Shown: positions 34,752 through 43,063, counted from the first letter of the stretch. The stretch is 64,000 bases of DNA from DASQMT01 sp963835735 (GCA_963835735.1 CAWIGP010000001.1:124001-188000); one strand, 5' to 3'. The notes: generated by a model not told the origin, from the letters alone. Translations and numbers: made by a program.

Positions 34752-35722
34752 CGACGACGATGCGCGCTGCTCGCCTGCACGGGATCGGCGACGTCCGGAT
34801 AGACACCGTGCCGGTGCCGGTACCCGGATCCGGGGAGCTGCTCGTCCGGATCGAGGCGTGCGGCATCTGCCCGACCGACGCGCGCAAGTTCGCGATCGGC
34901 GTCAACGACGGCGAGTATCCCTTCAACCCCGGGCATGAGTGGGTCGGCCGCGTCGCCGCCGTCGGCGAGCGGGCGGGCGGCTGGGCCGTCGGCCAGCGCG
35001 TCTACGGCGACACCTACGCCGGTTATGCGGAGTACGCCACGATCGGCACCGGCCCGAAGGGCTGGTCGCACGGCGCGCTCGTCGTCGGCGACATGCCCGT
35101 GGAGCGCGCCGTCTTCGTGGAGCCGCTGGCGGACTGCCTGCACTGCGTGCTCGACCAGGGTGGCGTCGCCGCCGGGACCCGCGTGGCGGTCATCGGGCTC
35201 GGGGCGATGGGCGTGCAGATCGCCGCCGTGGCCGCGCGGACCGGGGGAGACGTCCTGGCCGTCGAACCGCGCGACGAGCGGCGGGCGCTGGCCGTGCGCT
35301 TCGGCGCCGGCGCCGCCGTCGAGCCCGACGGCTGGTCGGAGGCGGCCGCGGCGCGCTGGGACGGTGCCGGGCCCGACGTGGTGATCGTGACCGTCGCGAG
35401 CGCGGCGGTGGCCGCCGAAGCGATCGCCGCCTGCGCGCCCGGAGGCCGGGTCGTGCTCTTCGCCGGATTCGGCGACGACGGGGTGGCACCGGTCGACCTC
35501 AACCGCATCCACTACAAGGAGATCTGCGTGATCGGCAGCGAATGGATCGGGACGCCGCCACATCAGCGCTACGAGCACTACGAGGCGGCGCGCGAGTTGC
35601 TCGCATCCGGCGCGCTACCGCTCGAGGAGCTGGTCTCCCACCGAGTCGGGTTCGAAGGCATCGGTGCCGCGCTGCGGTCGGTGCGCGAGCAGCGCAGCTA
35701 CAAGACGGTGCTCATCCTGTGA
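34748..35722 (+). CDS. Zinc-type alcohol/polyol dehydrogenase (MDR superfamily)
   Basis: GTG 34748 overlaps the kinase stop (GTGA). The 324-residue protein has the catalytic domain of MDR polyol dehydrogenases: IEACGICPTDARKF (Zn ligand Cys), FNPGHEWVGRVAAVG (His, Glu), and ERAVFVEPLADCLHCVL (the Glu near the third ligand). The NAD loop is VIGLGAMGVQIAAVAARTG. The lobe that normally carries four structural-zinc cysteines is missing: the sequence runs VYGDTYAGYAEYATIG without Cys, so it probably lacks the structural zinc. It resembles sorbitol or threonine dehydrogenase-like oxidoreductases and would oxidise a secondary alcohol in this pathway. Confidence 0.88.
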   Translation: MTTTMRAARLHGIGDVRIDTVPVPVPGSGELLVRIEACGICPTDARKFAIGVNDGEYPFNPGHEWVGRVAAVGERAGGWAVGQRVYGDTYAGYAEYATIGTGPKGWSHGALVVGDMPVERAVFVEPLADCLHCVLDQGGVAAGTRVAVIGLGAMGVQIAAVAARTGGDVLAVEPRDERRALAVRFGAGAAVEPDGWSEAAAARWDGAGPDVVIVTVASAAVAAEAIAACAPGGRVVLFAGFGDDGVAPVDLNRIHYKEICVIGSEWIGTPPHQRYEHYEAARELLASGALPLEELVSHRVGFEGIGAALRSVREQRSYKTVLIL

Positions 35723-36484
35723 GCCTCGCGCGACACACTCCTGGCCCCGGACGGTCGTCTGCTCGTCGTGGCGATCGATCACCCTCTGTACTCCTGGCCC
35801 TGCCGCGGGCTGGAGGACCGGGGCGCGCTGCTGCGGGCGGTGACGGGAGCCGGAGCCGACGCGGTGATCGCGTCCTACGGCACGCTACGCGATCACCGCG
35901 AGGCCTTCGGCGCGGCCAAGCCGATCCTCAAGCTCGACCTCACGACCGTCACGATCGGCGGGCATTATCCGGCGAGCGAGTACGCCGTGGCGTACTCGGT
36001 GGACGATGCGCTGGCGCTGGGAGCGGCGGCCGTGCTGACGTTCGTGCAGCTCGGTGCGCCGTTCGAGCTCGCCGCACTGCGAACCGCGGCGCAGGTGGCG
36101 GCGGCCGCCGATCGCGCCGGGCTGCCGTATGTATGCGAGATCATGCCGACGACCGGCGCGCAGTATCCGCAGCTCGACGACCCGATCGCGATCGCGGCGG
36201 CGGCGCGGACCGCCGCCGAACTCGGCGCGCGCGTCGTGAAGACCACGATGCCGCGCCCTCCGGAGGCGATGGCCGACGTCGTTGCGTGCGACGTGCCGGT
36301 GATCCTCGCCGGAGGCGACCTCACCGAAGATCGCGAGGCGCTGCTCGGCGCGGTGCGCGCTGCGCTCGCGGCGGGGGCGGCCGGAGTCGCACACGGTCGC
36401 AATGTGTGGGGCAGCGCCGAGCCGGCGGCGGCGGTCGCCGCCTTGCGCGAGGTCGTCCACGCGGGGGCCGCGACACGTGCGTGA
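35719..36484 (+). CDS. Class I aldolase, DhnA/LsrF-like TIM barrel, N-terminal frameshift
   Basis: GTG 35719 overlaps the dehydrogenase stop; after VSLA one surplus C near 35735 shifts the frame, and the corrected N-terminus reads DTLLAPDGRLLVVAIDHPL. Without correction the frame begins at GTG 35768. The body has DAVIASYGTLRDH, KPILKLDLTTVTIGG, AAVLTFVQLGAPFEL, YVCEIMPTTGAQYP, GARVVKTTMPRP with the Schiff-base Lys, DVPVILAGGDLTEDRE and AGVAHGRNVWGSAEP (phosphate site). This is the FbaB/DhnA/LsrF family, whose members cleave or thiolyse phosphorylated ketoses. It likely cleaves the kinase product. Confidence 0.85.
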
Positions 36485-37235
36485 TCGCGTCGCGCTCGTG
36501 ACCGGCGCAAGCCGCGGCATCGGGCGCGCGATCGCGCTCGCGCTCGCCGCCGGAGGCGCCCGCGTCATGGCGGTCGCGCGCGATGCGGATCGCCTCGCAT
36601 CGCTCGCGGCCGAGGCCGACGCCATCGAGCCATTCGTGGTCGGGCTCGAGACGCAGGAGGGATGTGCAGCGGCGATCGCGGCGGCGCGCCGGCTCGGCCC
36701 GATCGGTGTGCTCGTGAACAACGCCGGCCGAGGCGGCTGGCACGACCGGCCGATCTGGGAGCAGGATCGCGCCGGGTGGGATGCCTCGATGGCGGTCAAC
36801 CTGCACGCGCCGTTCGAGCTCACACGGCAGGCGGCCGCCGACATGCGCGCGGCGCGCTGGGGGCGGATCGTGATGATCTCCTCGACCGCCGGCGAGGTCG
36901 GCGCCGCGTCGAACGGCCCGTACTGCGCGTCAAAGCACGGCGTGATCGGGCTGATGCGCTCGGTCGCCCAGGACGTCGCCTCCTACGGCGTGACATGCAA
37001 CGCCGTGCTGCCGGGGTGGGTTCGCACCGAGATGGCCGACGAGGACGCCGCGCGCGAGGCGGCCGCACGTGGGCTGGACACCGATGCCGTGTGGGCGGAG
37101 CGGTCGGCGGCTTACCCGTCGGGCCGCGTCGTCGACGTGCGCGAGGTCGCGGCGGTGGTGGCGTTCCTCGCGGGCGAGTCCGCCGCGGGTGTGAACGGCG
37201 AGGCGATCACCGTCGCCCACGGGAGTCACTGGTGA
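36477..37235 (+). CDS. Short-chain dehydrogenase/reductase (SDR)
   Basis: GTG 36477 overlaps the aldolase gene by eight bases. The 252-residue protein is a full classical SDR: RVALVTGASRGIGRAIALALA (residues 4-24), an Arg-Asp after strand 2 (MAVARDADRL) pointing to NADPH, VLVNNAGRGGW, the catalytic block IVMISSTAGEVGAASNGPYCASKHG with Ser, Tyr and Lys, TCNAVLPGWVRTEM, and the C-terminal VNGEAITVAHGSHW. It is coupled to the next gene by a GTGA overlap. It presumably reduces or oxidises a carbonyl made in the pathway. Confidence 0.9.
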   Translation: MRDRVALVTGASRGIGRAIALALAAGGARVMAVARDADRLASLAAEADAIEPFVVGLETQEGCAAAIAAARRLGPIGVLVNNAGRGGWHDRPIWEQDRAGWDASMAVNLHAPFELTRQAAADMRAARWGRIVMISSTAGEVGAASNGPYCASKHGVIGLMRSVAQDVASYGVTCNAVLPGWVRTEMADEDAAREAAARGLDTDAVWAERSAAYPSGRVVDVREVAAVVAFLAGESAAGVNGEAITVAHGSHW

Positions 37236-38356
37236 GCGAACCGCGCGGCATGACCGGATCGCACAAGCCCGTCCGGGTCGGGTTCATCGGCGCAGGCAAC
37301 GTGCTGCCCGCGTACCTGCAGGCGCTCGATCGACTGGTGCCGCGCGGTCTCGCCGTCTATGGCCCGATCCACGCCCGCCGGGCGGAGACCCGCGACGCGC
37401 TGCTCGCCCGCCGGCCGCACGCGCATGTCGTGCAGAGCGCCGACGAGGTGCTCGACGCCGATCGGGTCGACCTCGTCGTCGTGCTCACGCCGCCGGCGAC
37501 GCATCCCGATCTGGTCCGGGCCGCGCTCGACGCCGGATGTCACGTTCTCTGCGAGAAGCCGCTGGCTCAGAGCGCCGCGATCGCCAGGGCGTTGTTCGAC
37601 CACGCGGCCGCCAGAGAACGCCTGCTGCTCGCCGCCCCGTTCGTGCACCTGAGCCAGACATTCAGGCGGCTCTGGACGATGGTCGCGGACGGCGCGATCG
37701 GCACTGTCCACGCGGCGCGCGCGCACTATGGCAATCCCGGCTCGACCTGGGCGCGCTGGTACAGCGAGGATGAGCTCGCGACCCTCGGAGACGTGGCCAT
37801 CTACAACCTGAAGTCGCTCGTCGCGCTGCTTGGACCGGTCCGGGAGGTGCGTGCCGCCTCCGCGCACATTCCCGGCGCGGACCGCACCGGCGCGCGAGAC
37901 CCGGAGACCTGGCACCTGCTTCTGCGCCACGCGGCCGGAGCGCTCTCGTCGGTGCTCGCCTCGCACGCGACGGTTCACTATCGGCGCCCGGCGATCGAGC
38001 TCTACGGCACCACGGGAACAGCCAATCTGCTCGGCGACGACTGGGACCCGCTCGGCATCGAGGTGTGGCGCGAGGATGAACGAACGTGGACCGTGCGCGA
38101 GCCGGACGATGCGACCTGGCTCTGGACCGACGGGCTGCGCGAGGCGGTCTACGCGCTTCGCACCGGCCGCGCGCCGCTCGCCGACGCGGCGCTCGACGTC
38201 CATGTCCTCGACATCGTGGTCGCGGCCGGCGTGGCGGCGCGCGAAGGCGCGGCCGTCCCGGTGGAAACCACCTACGGCACGTTCTCCGCGCTACGGCTCG
38301 AGGAAACCGCGCGCTCGCACATCCACGACCGCACCCGTGCGGCGGACGAGCAGTAG
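37232..38356 (+). CDS. Gfo/Idh/MocA-family oxidoreductase
   Basis: The 374-residue protein has an N-terminal Rossmann domain with VRVGFIGAGNVLPAYLQALDRL near residue 14-35, VDLVVVLTPPATHPDLVRAALDAGCHVLCEKPLAQS (the EKP motif with the catalytic Lys), and a C-terminal alpha/beta domain beginning LLLAAPFVHLSQTFRRLWTMV with GDVAIYNLKSLVALLG (the D-x-x-x-H-type region with His replaced by Asn). Members use NAD(P) on sugars, inositols or sugar acids. It is the last gene of the plus-strand arm. The His-to-Asn change may alter the usual catalytic pair. Confidence 0.87.
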   Translation: MSEPRGMTGSHKPVRVGFIGAGNVLPAYLQALDRLVPRGLAVYGPIHARRAETRDALLARRPHAHVVQSADEVLDADRVDLVVVLTPPATHPDLVRAALDAGCHVLCEKPLAQSAAIARALFDHAAARERLLLAAPFVHLSQTFRRLWTMVADGAIGTVHAARAHYGNPGSTWARWYSEDELATLGDVAIYNLKSLVALLGPVREVRAASAHIPGADRTGARDPETWHLLLRHAAGALSSVLASHATVHYRRPAIELYGTTGTANLLGDDWDPLGIEVWREDERTWTVREPDDATWLWTDGLREAVYALRTGRAPLADAALDVHVLDIVVAAGVAAREGAAVPVETTYGTFSALRLEETARSHIHDRTRAADEQ

Positions 38357-38362
38357 GCCCCG

Positions 38363-38860
38363 TCAGTCGGCCTTGACGGCCAGCACCGACCGGTTGGAGC
38401 GCGTCAGCAGGCTGTGCGTGACGCTGCCTCCGAACAGGCGGCGGAGGAAGCCGGCCTTGCGCGGGCCGGCGACGAGCAGGTCGTAGTTGCCGGACTCGGC
38501 GAGCTCGGAGAGCACGCGCGCCGGCCGGCCGTGCAGCAGCCGCGTCGTGACCGAGACGGTGGCCGGCACCTCGTCGCGCGCCGCCGCGAGCTTGCGCTGC
38601 ATGTCGCGCTCGAGATCGCGCACCATCGACTCGCGCGTGTACGGCATGACGAGCGGCCCGTAGCCGAGCCAGACGGTCGGCTCACCCACCACGCCCGCGA
38701 TCGTCAGCAGGGCGCGCTGGCTGTCCGCGACCGCGATCGCCTGGTGCAGCGCCGCCCATGACCCGGGCGAGCCGTCGAAAGCCAGCAGTACGCGGTGGAT
38801 CGCACGCGGCTCGGCCGCCGTGACAACCGGACTCCGAACGATCTCTGCGAGCATTGCCAT
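38363..38860 (-). CDS. Universal stress protein (UspA family)
   Basis: From ATG 38860 (GAGGTGATGG before it) the 165-residue protein is a single Usp domain: RAIHRVLLAFDGSPGSWAALHQAIAVAD at the start, and LLVAGPRKAGFLRRLFGGSVTHSLLTRSNRSVLAV at the end, which contains a variant of the ATP-binding G-2X-G-9X-G(S/T) motif (GPRKAG...GSVTHS). A role in stress survival is inferred from the family. It is divergent from a MarR gene, with a long inverted repeat between them. Confidence 0.87.
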   Translation of the reverse strand: MAMLAEIVRSPVVTAAEPRAIHRVLLAFDGSPGSWAALHQAIAVADSQRALLTIAGVVGEPTVWLGYGPLVMPYTRESMVRDLERDMQRKLAAARDEVPATVSVTTRLLHGRPARVLSELAESGNYDLLVAGPRKAGFLRRLFGGSVTHSLLTRSNRSVLAVKAD

Positions 38861-38899
38861 CACCTCTTGGACGAAGGCTGTGGCTACAGTCTGGCGCGC

Positions 38900-38924
38900 A
38901 GAACGTCTCTTGTCAAGACGTTCT
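38900..38924. promoter_or_regulatory. 9-bp inverted repeat between usp and marR, probable MarR operator
   Basis: AGAACGTCT (38900-38908) and AGACGTTCT (38916-38924) are exact inverted arms around CTTGTCA. The site is in the middle of the divergent promoter region, 22 bases before the MarR GTG. It probably binds the MarR protein and controls both genes. Confidence 0.65.
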
Positions 38925-38946
38925 CGACGTTGTACCGTCAGAGCAC

Positions 38947-39408
38947 GTGACGTCGCTCGAAGCAATCGCGTCGAGGCTCCCTCCGTCGCTTACACACTGG
39001 CCCGGATATCTGCTGACCTTTATCGCCGAGCACACGTCCGAGCGCTTCGAGCGCGCGGTCGCGAGCCACGGCATCCGCAGCAAGCATGCGTCCGTGCTCG
39101 TCGTGATCGACGCGGAGGGCCCGATGTCGCAGCGCGCGCTCGGCCGGCGGCTGCGGATCGACAAGAGCCCGATGGTCGGCGTGCTGGACGACCTCGAGCG
39201 GCTCGGCCTGGCCGAGCGCCGGCGCAGCGACCGGGACCGCCGCGTGCAGGCGGTCCACCTCACGCGCAAGGGACGTGCGGTGCTCGACCGCGTGCTCGAG
39301 TTCGCCGAGGAGGAGAACGCGCGCACGTTCGAGCTGCTCGACGACGCCGAGCGCGAGCAGCTCCACGACATGCTGCTGCGCATCGCCGAGGCGAGCGCCC
39401 AGCCCTGA
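38947..39408 (+). CDS. MarR-family transcriptional regulator
   Basis: From GTG 38947 the 153-residue protein is a MarR winged helix: an N-terminal dimerisation helix LTHWPGYLLTFIAEHTSERFERAV, the HTH MSQRALGRRLRIDKSPMVGVLDDLERLGLAERRRSDRDRRVQAVHLT including the DRDRR wing, and a C-terminal helix DAEREQLHDMLLRIAEA. MarR proteins respond to phenolic or oxidising compounds. The divergent universal stress protein gene and the inverted repeat suggest joint control. Confidence 0.9.
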   Translation: MTSLEAIASRLPPSLTHWPGYLLTFIAEHTSERFERAVASHGIRSKHASVLVVIDAEGPMSQRALGRRLRIDKSPMVGVLDDLERLGLAERRRSDRDRRVQAVHLTRKGRAVLDRVLEFAEEENARTFELLDDAEREQLHDMLLRIAEASAQP

Positions 39409-39418
39409 TCGATCAGGG
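39403..39418. terminator. 16-bp palindrome over two convergent stop codons
   Basis: CCCTGATCGATCAGGG is a perfect palindrome containing the TGA of marR and, on the other strand, the TGA of the secreted protein gene. With only four bases between these genes it may act as a compact bidirectional stop; no T run follows. Confidence 0.4.
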
Positions 39419-40831
39419 GGCCGGCGGCGTGGGCGTTGGCGTCGGGGCCGGCGGAACGGGAGCGGGAGCGGGAGTGGGGGCGGGCGGCTGGAGCGCCTCG
39501 TCGATCCGCATGTTCACCACCGTGCGGTAGCTGCGGTAGCTCGAGGCCGCGCCCGAAACGTAGACCACCACGAGGCGGCTCGGATCGGTGATCCCGCGCG
39601 GGAACACCGGGCGGAAGTTGAGCACCGACGAGTTGCGCGTGAGCTGGAACGTCTGCCACGTCCGGCCCTGGTCCTGCGTGTGGCGCACCTCGACTTCGTG
39701 GCGTCCGTCGATCAGCCGCGTGAGCACGACCCAGCGCGGGTCGGCGTGGTTGAACGTGATGCCGCCGTTGCGGTAGCCGAACAGGCTGCCGCCGGCGACC
39801 GAGATCAGCCGCGTCACCCAACGCGTGCCGTTCCAGCGCGCGTAGCGGAAGTTGTCGTCCTCGCCGACGCGGCTGGAGTAGACGATCGCGGGCACTCCGT
39901 CGGAATCGAACGCGATGTCCATCGGCCACGGCCGCCCCTTCGACGCCGAATAGCGCTGCACGAGGTCGAGCTGGGAGAGCCGGAGCGGCAGGTCGCGCGT
40001 GGTGCCGATCACGGAGCCGTCGGCCTTGTAGAAGCGCCCGCTCTTGTAGCGCATGTAGTAGAGGTTGTTCCTGTAGGACCCCGGGTGGCCGTCGGAGAAA
40101 GTCATCAGGATCGAGCCGTCGGGCGCCCTGTCGTACTTCGCGTACGGGCGCACGTTGCGGCCGGAGGCCGGCGGGCCGAGCACGAGCGTCTTCGGCGCCG
40201 CCCAGGTCTTCCCGTCCGTGGTCGACGTGTAGTACGGGTACCAGCACGGGCCGCGCATGAACAGGAACAGGCGCTTGCCGGACACGACCGGGTTCGGGTA
40301 CGTGTAGCCGAGCCCGCAGCCGTAGTCGAGCGGGACCGTGCGCGTGGCGCCCCAGGCGCGACCCTCGCCCCAGTCCCGCTTGGAGATGCGGTACTGCATC
40401 CGGCTGTCGCGATCGCGGGGGTAGACATAGCCCGCGTGCTCGGACGCGAACGCGTAGAGCTTGCGGCGGAAGAAGACGAGGCTCGGGTTGTTGTGGTCGT
40501 CGACCTCGAGGCCGCGGAACAGCGTCAGCAGGCGCCGCTGGCCGGTCGCGAGGTTGTACTCGTCGAGCTTGACGCGCCCGTCGGTGCTGATGCAGCCGGT
40601 GAAGACCCAGTCGGCGCGGGCGATCGCGCGCGGGTCGCCGAAGTACGACCACGTGCACGGCGTGACCTTGCGCGTCGCGGCCGCTCGCGCGCTGCTGCCG
40701 CCGTCGTCGATCTCGCGCGTGTCGCTCGAGACCACCTGCACGCCGGGATCCGCCGCCGCCGTCGTGGCGGGGATCGCAAGGGCCAGCGCCGCGAGGGCGA
40801 GCGCGACCGGCGTGCTGATGGGCTTCCTCAC
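39413..40831 (-). CDS. Secreted BNR-repeat-type beta-propeller protein with Pro/Thr-rich tail
   Basis: The 472-residue protein has a Sec signal peptide (RKPISTPVALALAALALAIPATTAAADP). The mature part carries propeller-like repeats: FRGLEVDDHNNPSLVFF, TSTTDGKTWAAPKTL (an S-x-D-x-G-x-T-W Asp-box), RPYAKYDRAPDGSILMTFSDGHPG, and RHTQDQGRTWQTFQL (a second Asp-box). These are seen in BNR_4 putative glycoside-hydrolase or lectin-like proteins. The tail, from about residue 445, is a run of Pro/Ala/Thr, probably a cell-wall linker without a sorting motif. No catalytic residues can be fixed, so its role in carbohydrate binding or cleavage is only a guess. Confidence 0.75.
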   Translation of the reverse strand: MRKPISTPVALALAALALAIPATTAAADPGVQVVSSDTREIDDGGSSARAAATRKVTPCTWSYFGDPRAIARADWVFTGCISTDGRVKLDEYNLATGQRRLLTLFRGLEVDDHNNPSLVFFRRKLYAFASEHAGYVYPRDRDSRMQYRISKRDWGEGRAWGATRTVPLDYGCGLGYTYPNPVVSGKRLFLFMRGPCWYPYYTSTTDGKTWAAPKTLVLGPPASGRNVRPYAKYDRAPDGSILMTFSDGHPGSYRNNLYYMRYKSGRFYKADGSVIGTTRDLPLRLSQLDLVQRYSASKGRPWPMDIAFDSDGVPAIVYSSRVGEDDNFRYARWNGTRWVTRLISVAGGSLFGYRNGGITFNHADPRWVVLTRLIDGRHEVEVRHTQDQGRTWQTFQLTRNSSVLNFRPVFPRGITDPSRLVVVYVSGAASSYRSYRTVVNMRIDEALQPPAPTPAPAPVPPAPTPTPTPPAP

Positions 40832-40944
40832 GGATCTTTCCTCTCGGCGACGGGGGGACGAACGGCTCAGGCCATAACAGGCCGGCGCGCGCAGAGTTGC
40901 TCCAGGGTAGGAGGGCCGGCCGCGGCGGCTAGCCTTGAGCGGCG

Positions 40945-41493
40945 ATGCGTACGTGCACGATCGCCGCCCTGTCCGGCCTCGCGCTGCTGGCGGCCGGGTG
41001 CGGGGAGGATCCCAAGCCGCCGCGCGCCGAGCCCGTTGTCCGGCTCGCGCTGACCGGTCCAGCCGACGGCGCGACGATGCGCGACGACACGGTCGAGATC
41101 AGCGGCAGCGTCAAGCCCTCGCGCGCCGCGGTGCAGGTCCTGGGCCGCGATGTCGAGGTCGACGGCGGGCGCTTCGTCATCGCGGTCGAGCTCGAGCCGG
41201 GCGCGAACCTGATCGACGTCGCCGCGAGCGCACGCGACCGCCGGCCCGACTTCGCAGCGCTGCGCGTCGTGTTCGAGCAGCGGGTGGCGCTCCCCGACGT
41301 GGTCGGCCGCGACGCCGACACCGCGCAGGAGGAGCTCGAAGGGCTTGGGCTGGAGGTCAAGAGCGAGGACTCCGGCGGCTTCCTCGACTCGATCCTGCCG
41401 GGCGACCCCACGGTGTGCGAGATGCAGCCGGAGCCGGGCGAGCAGGTGCTGCCCGGCAGCACGGTGACGCTGCTGACCGCGCGCGACTGTTAG
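40945..41493 (+). CDS. Lipoprotein with Big-like and PASTA domains
   Basis: The 182-residue protein has a lipoprotein leader with lipobox LLAAGCGED (Cys at about residue 19), so it is membrane anchored. Residues 30-110 look like a bacterial Ig-like fold (ATMRDDTVEISGSVKPSRAAV, ELEPGANLIDVAASA). Residues 115-182 are a PASTA domain: ALPDVVGRDADTAQEELEGLGLEV, QPEPGEQVLPGSTVTLLTA, ending in Cys. PASTA domains bind muropeptides and are normally part of PknB-like kinases. Here it is a separate lipoprotein convergent with a Ser/Thr kinase gene lacking PASTA, and the two coding ends overlap by four bases. Confidence 0.85.
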   Translation: MRTCTIAALSGLALLAAGCGEDPKPPRAEPVVRLALTGPADGATMRDDTVEISGSVKPSRAAVQVLGRDVEVDGGRFVIAVELEPGANLIDVAASARDRRPDFAALRVVFEQRVALPDVVGRDADTAQEELEGLGLEVKSEDSGGFLDSILPGDPTVCEMQPEPGEQVLPGSTVTLLTARDC

Positions 41494-43058
41494 GCGCCCG
41501 CGGGCGGGTCCTGGCGGGCGGATATGAGCGCGATCCGCGGCGTGCCGCGGTCGCGCAGCACGCCGAACGTGATCGTGCCGGTGACGTCGGGCTCGCCGCG
41601 GTAGGTCGCCACGTAGCGGCCGGTCGCCCGACCGGTCGCGCCGCCCGTCACCGAGAGGTCCTCGATCTCGAAGCTGCGCGTGTCGGAGTCCGCGAACTGG
41701 CTCCTGTAGGACTGGACGACGTCGGCGCGCCCCCGCTGGCGCGCGCCTGGGACGACGCGCTCGGCGTCGCGCGTGAGCAGGCGCCCGAGCGCCGCGGCGT
41801 CCTCCTCGCCGTACGCGGCGGAGAAGGTGCCCACGAGCCGCTCGACCTCGCCGTCCGAGACCGGCGCGCCCGGCGGCTCGGTGTCGTCGCCGGCGCCGGC
41901 GATCTGCACGGCCGCAAAGCCCGCGGCCACGATCGCGAGCGGGACGAGCAGCGCGGTCCCGAGCCGCCTGAGCCGCCGCGGGCGCGGCCGGTCGCCGAGC
42001 GGCATCGTCTCGCGCGGCTGGTGCGCGGTCCGCGCCCGCCGTGGGGGCGGCGCGGTCGGCGGGGCCACGACGGTCGCCGCGGTGTGCCCGTTGCGCCCGC
42101 CGCCGGCTTGCGCGGCCTCGACCACGGCGGTGTGCTCCCGCTCGAGCGGCGCCGCCGCACCGCGCGCGACCGTGCGCTCGCTCTCGGTCACCGGCCGGCC
42201 CTCCGCCGCGGCGAGCGCCGCGCGACTCAGGTCCCCGGCCGACGGGTAGCGCCGCTCCAGGTCCTTGGCCAGCGCGCGGGCGATCACGCGATCGAAGCCG
42301 TCGGGCACGTCGCCGGCCACAGCCGTGGGCCGCGGCGGCTCGTCGTGCACGTGGGCGAGCATCGTCGCCGGCACGGTCCCGCGCGGGTATGGCACCTCGC
42401 CCGTGAGCGCGTTGTAGAGCACGCAGCCGAGCGCGTAGATGTCCGCACGCGCGTCTACCTCCTCGCCGGTGAACTGCTCGGGCGCCATGAAGTCGGCCGT
42501 GCCGATCCACTGCCCGGTCGAGGTGAGCCGGGTATCGGTCCCGACCACCTGCGAGAGGCCGAAATCCGCCAGGTACGCGTGGTCACCGCCGAGCAGCACG
42601 TTCGCCGGCTTGATATCGCGGTGCACGAGACCGACCGCGTGCGCGGCGTCGAGCGCCGCGCCGACCTGGAGCGCGATCGCCGCCACCCGGTCGGCCGGCA
42701 GTCGCCGCTCGCGCGCCAGCAGCCCTTGCAGGTCGGTGCCGTTGACGTAGCGCATGACGAGGTAGAGATGGCCGGCCTCCTCGCCCGCGGCATACACCGG
42801 GATCACGTTCGGATGGTCGATCGCCGCGGCCACGCGCGACTCACGCTCGAAGCGCTCGCGGAAGCCGGGATCGCCCGCCCGCTCGGGGGCGATCAGCTTG
42901 ACGGCGACGGGGCGACCGAGCGACAGCTGCGTCGCGCGGTAGACGATCCCCATGCCGCCGCGGCCGGCCACCGCCTCGATGCGGCAGCCGGCGATCACGG
43001 CGCCTGGAAGCAGATCGGGCACGGGCACTGATTGTGACGCAGTGCCACGCGCCCGCAT
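41490..43058 (-). CDS. Membrane Ser/Thr protein kinase with extracytoplasmic NTF2-like domain
   Basis: The 522-residue protein has an N-terminal kinase domain: AGRGGMGIVYRAT (glycine loop, residue 31 on), the Lys in VAVKLIAPE (54), LVHRDIKPANVLL with HRD at 146-148, LADFGLSQ with DFG at 165-167, and the activation segment GTADFMAPEQF. A Pro/Arg-rich juxtamembrane region follows, then one membrane helix ALLVPLAIVAAGFAAVQIAGAG near 365-388. The outer 125 residues (VERLVGTFSAAYGEEDAAALGRLLTRDAERV, VVQSYRSQFADSDTRSFEIEDL) look like a SnoaL/NTF2 cone fold in place of PASTA repeats. That part is my fold inference. It probably senses an extracellular ligand through this domain. Confidence 0.85.
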   Translation of the reverse strand: MRARGTASQSVPVPDLLPGAVIAGCRIEAVAGRGGMGIVYRATQLSLGRPVAVKLIAPERAGDPGFRERFERESRVAAAIDHPNVIPVYAAGEEAGHLYLVMRYVNGTDLQGLLARERRLPADRVAAIALQVGAALDAAHAVGLVHRDIKPANVLLGGDHAYLADFGLSQVVGTDTRLTSTGQWIGTADFMAPEQFTGEEVDARADIYALGCVLYNALTGEVPYPRGTVPATMLAHVHDEPPRPTAVAGDVPDGFDRVIARALAKDLERRYPSAGDLSRAALAAAEGRPVTESERTVARGAAAPLEREHTAVVEAAQAGGGRNGHTAATVVAPPTAPPPRRARTAHQPRETMPLGDRPRPRRLRRLGTALLVPLAIVAAGFAAVQIAGAGDDTEPPGAPVSDGEVERLVGTFSAAYGEEDAAALGRLLTRDAERVVPGARQRGRADVVQSYRSQFADSDTRSFEIEDLSVTGGATGRATGRYVATYRGEPDVTGTITFGVLRDRGTPRIALISARQDPPAGA

Positions 43059-43063
43059 TTCTG

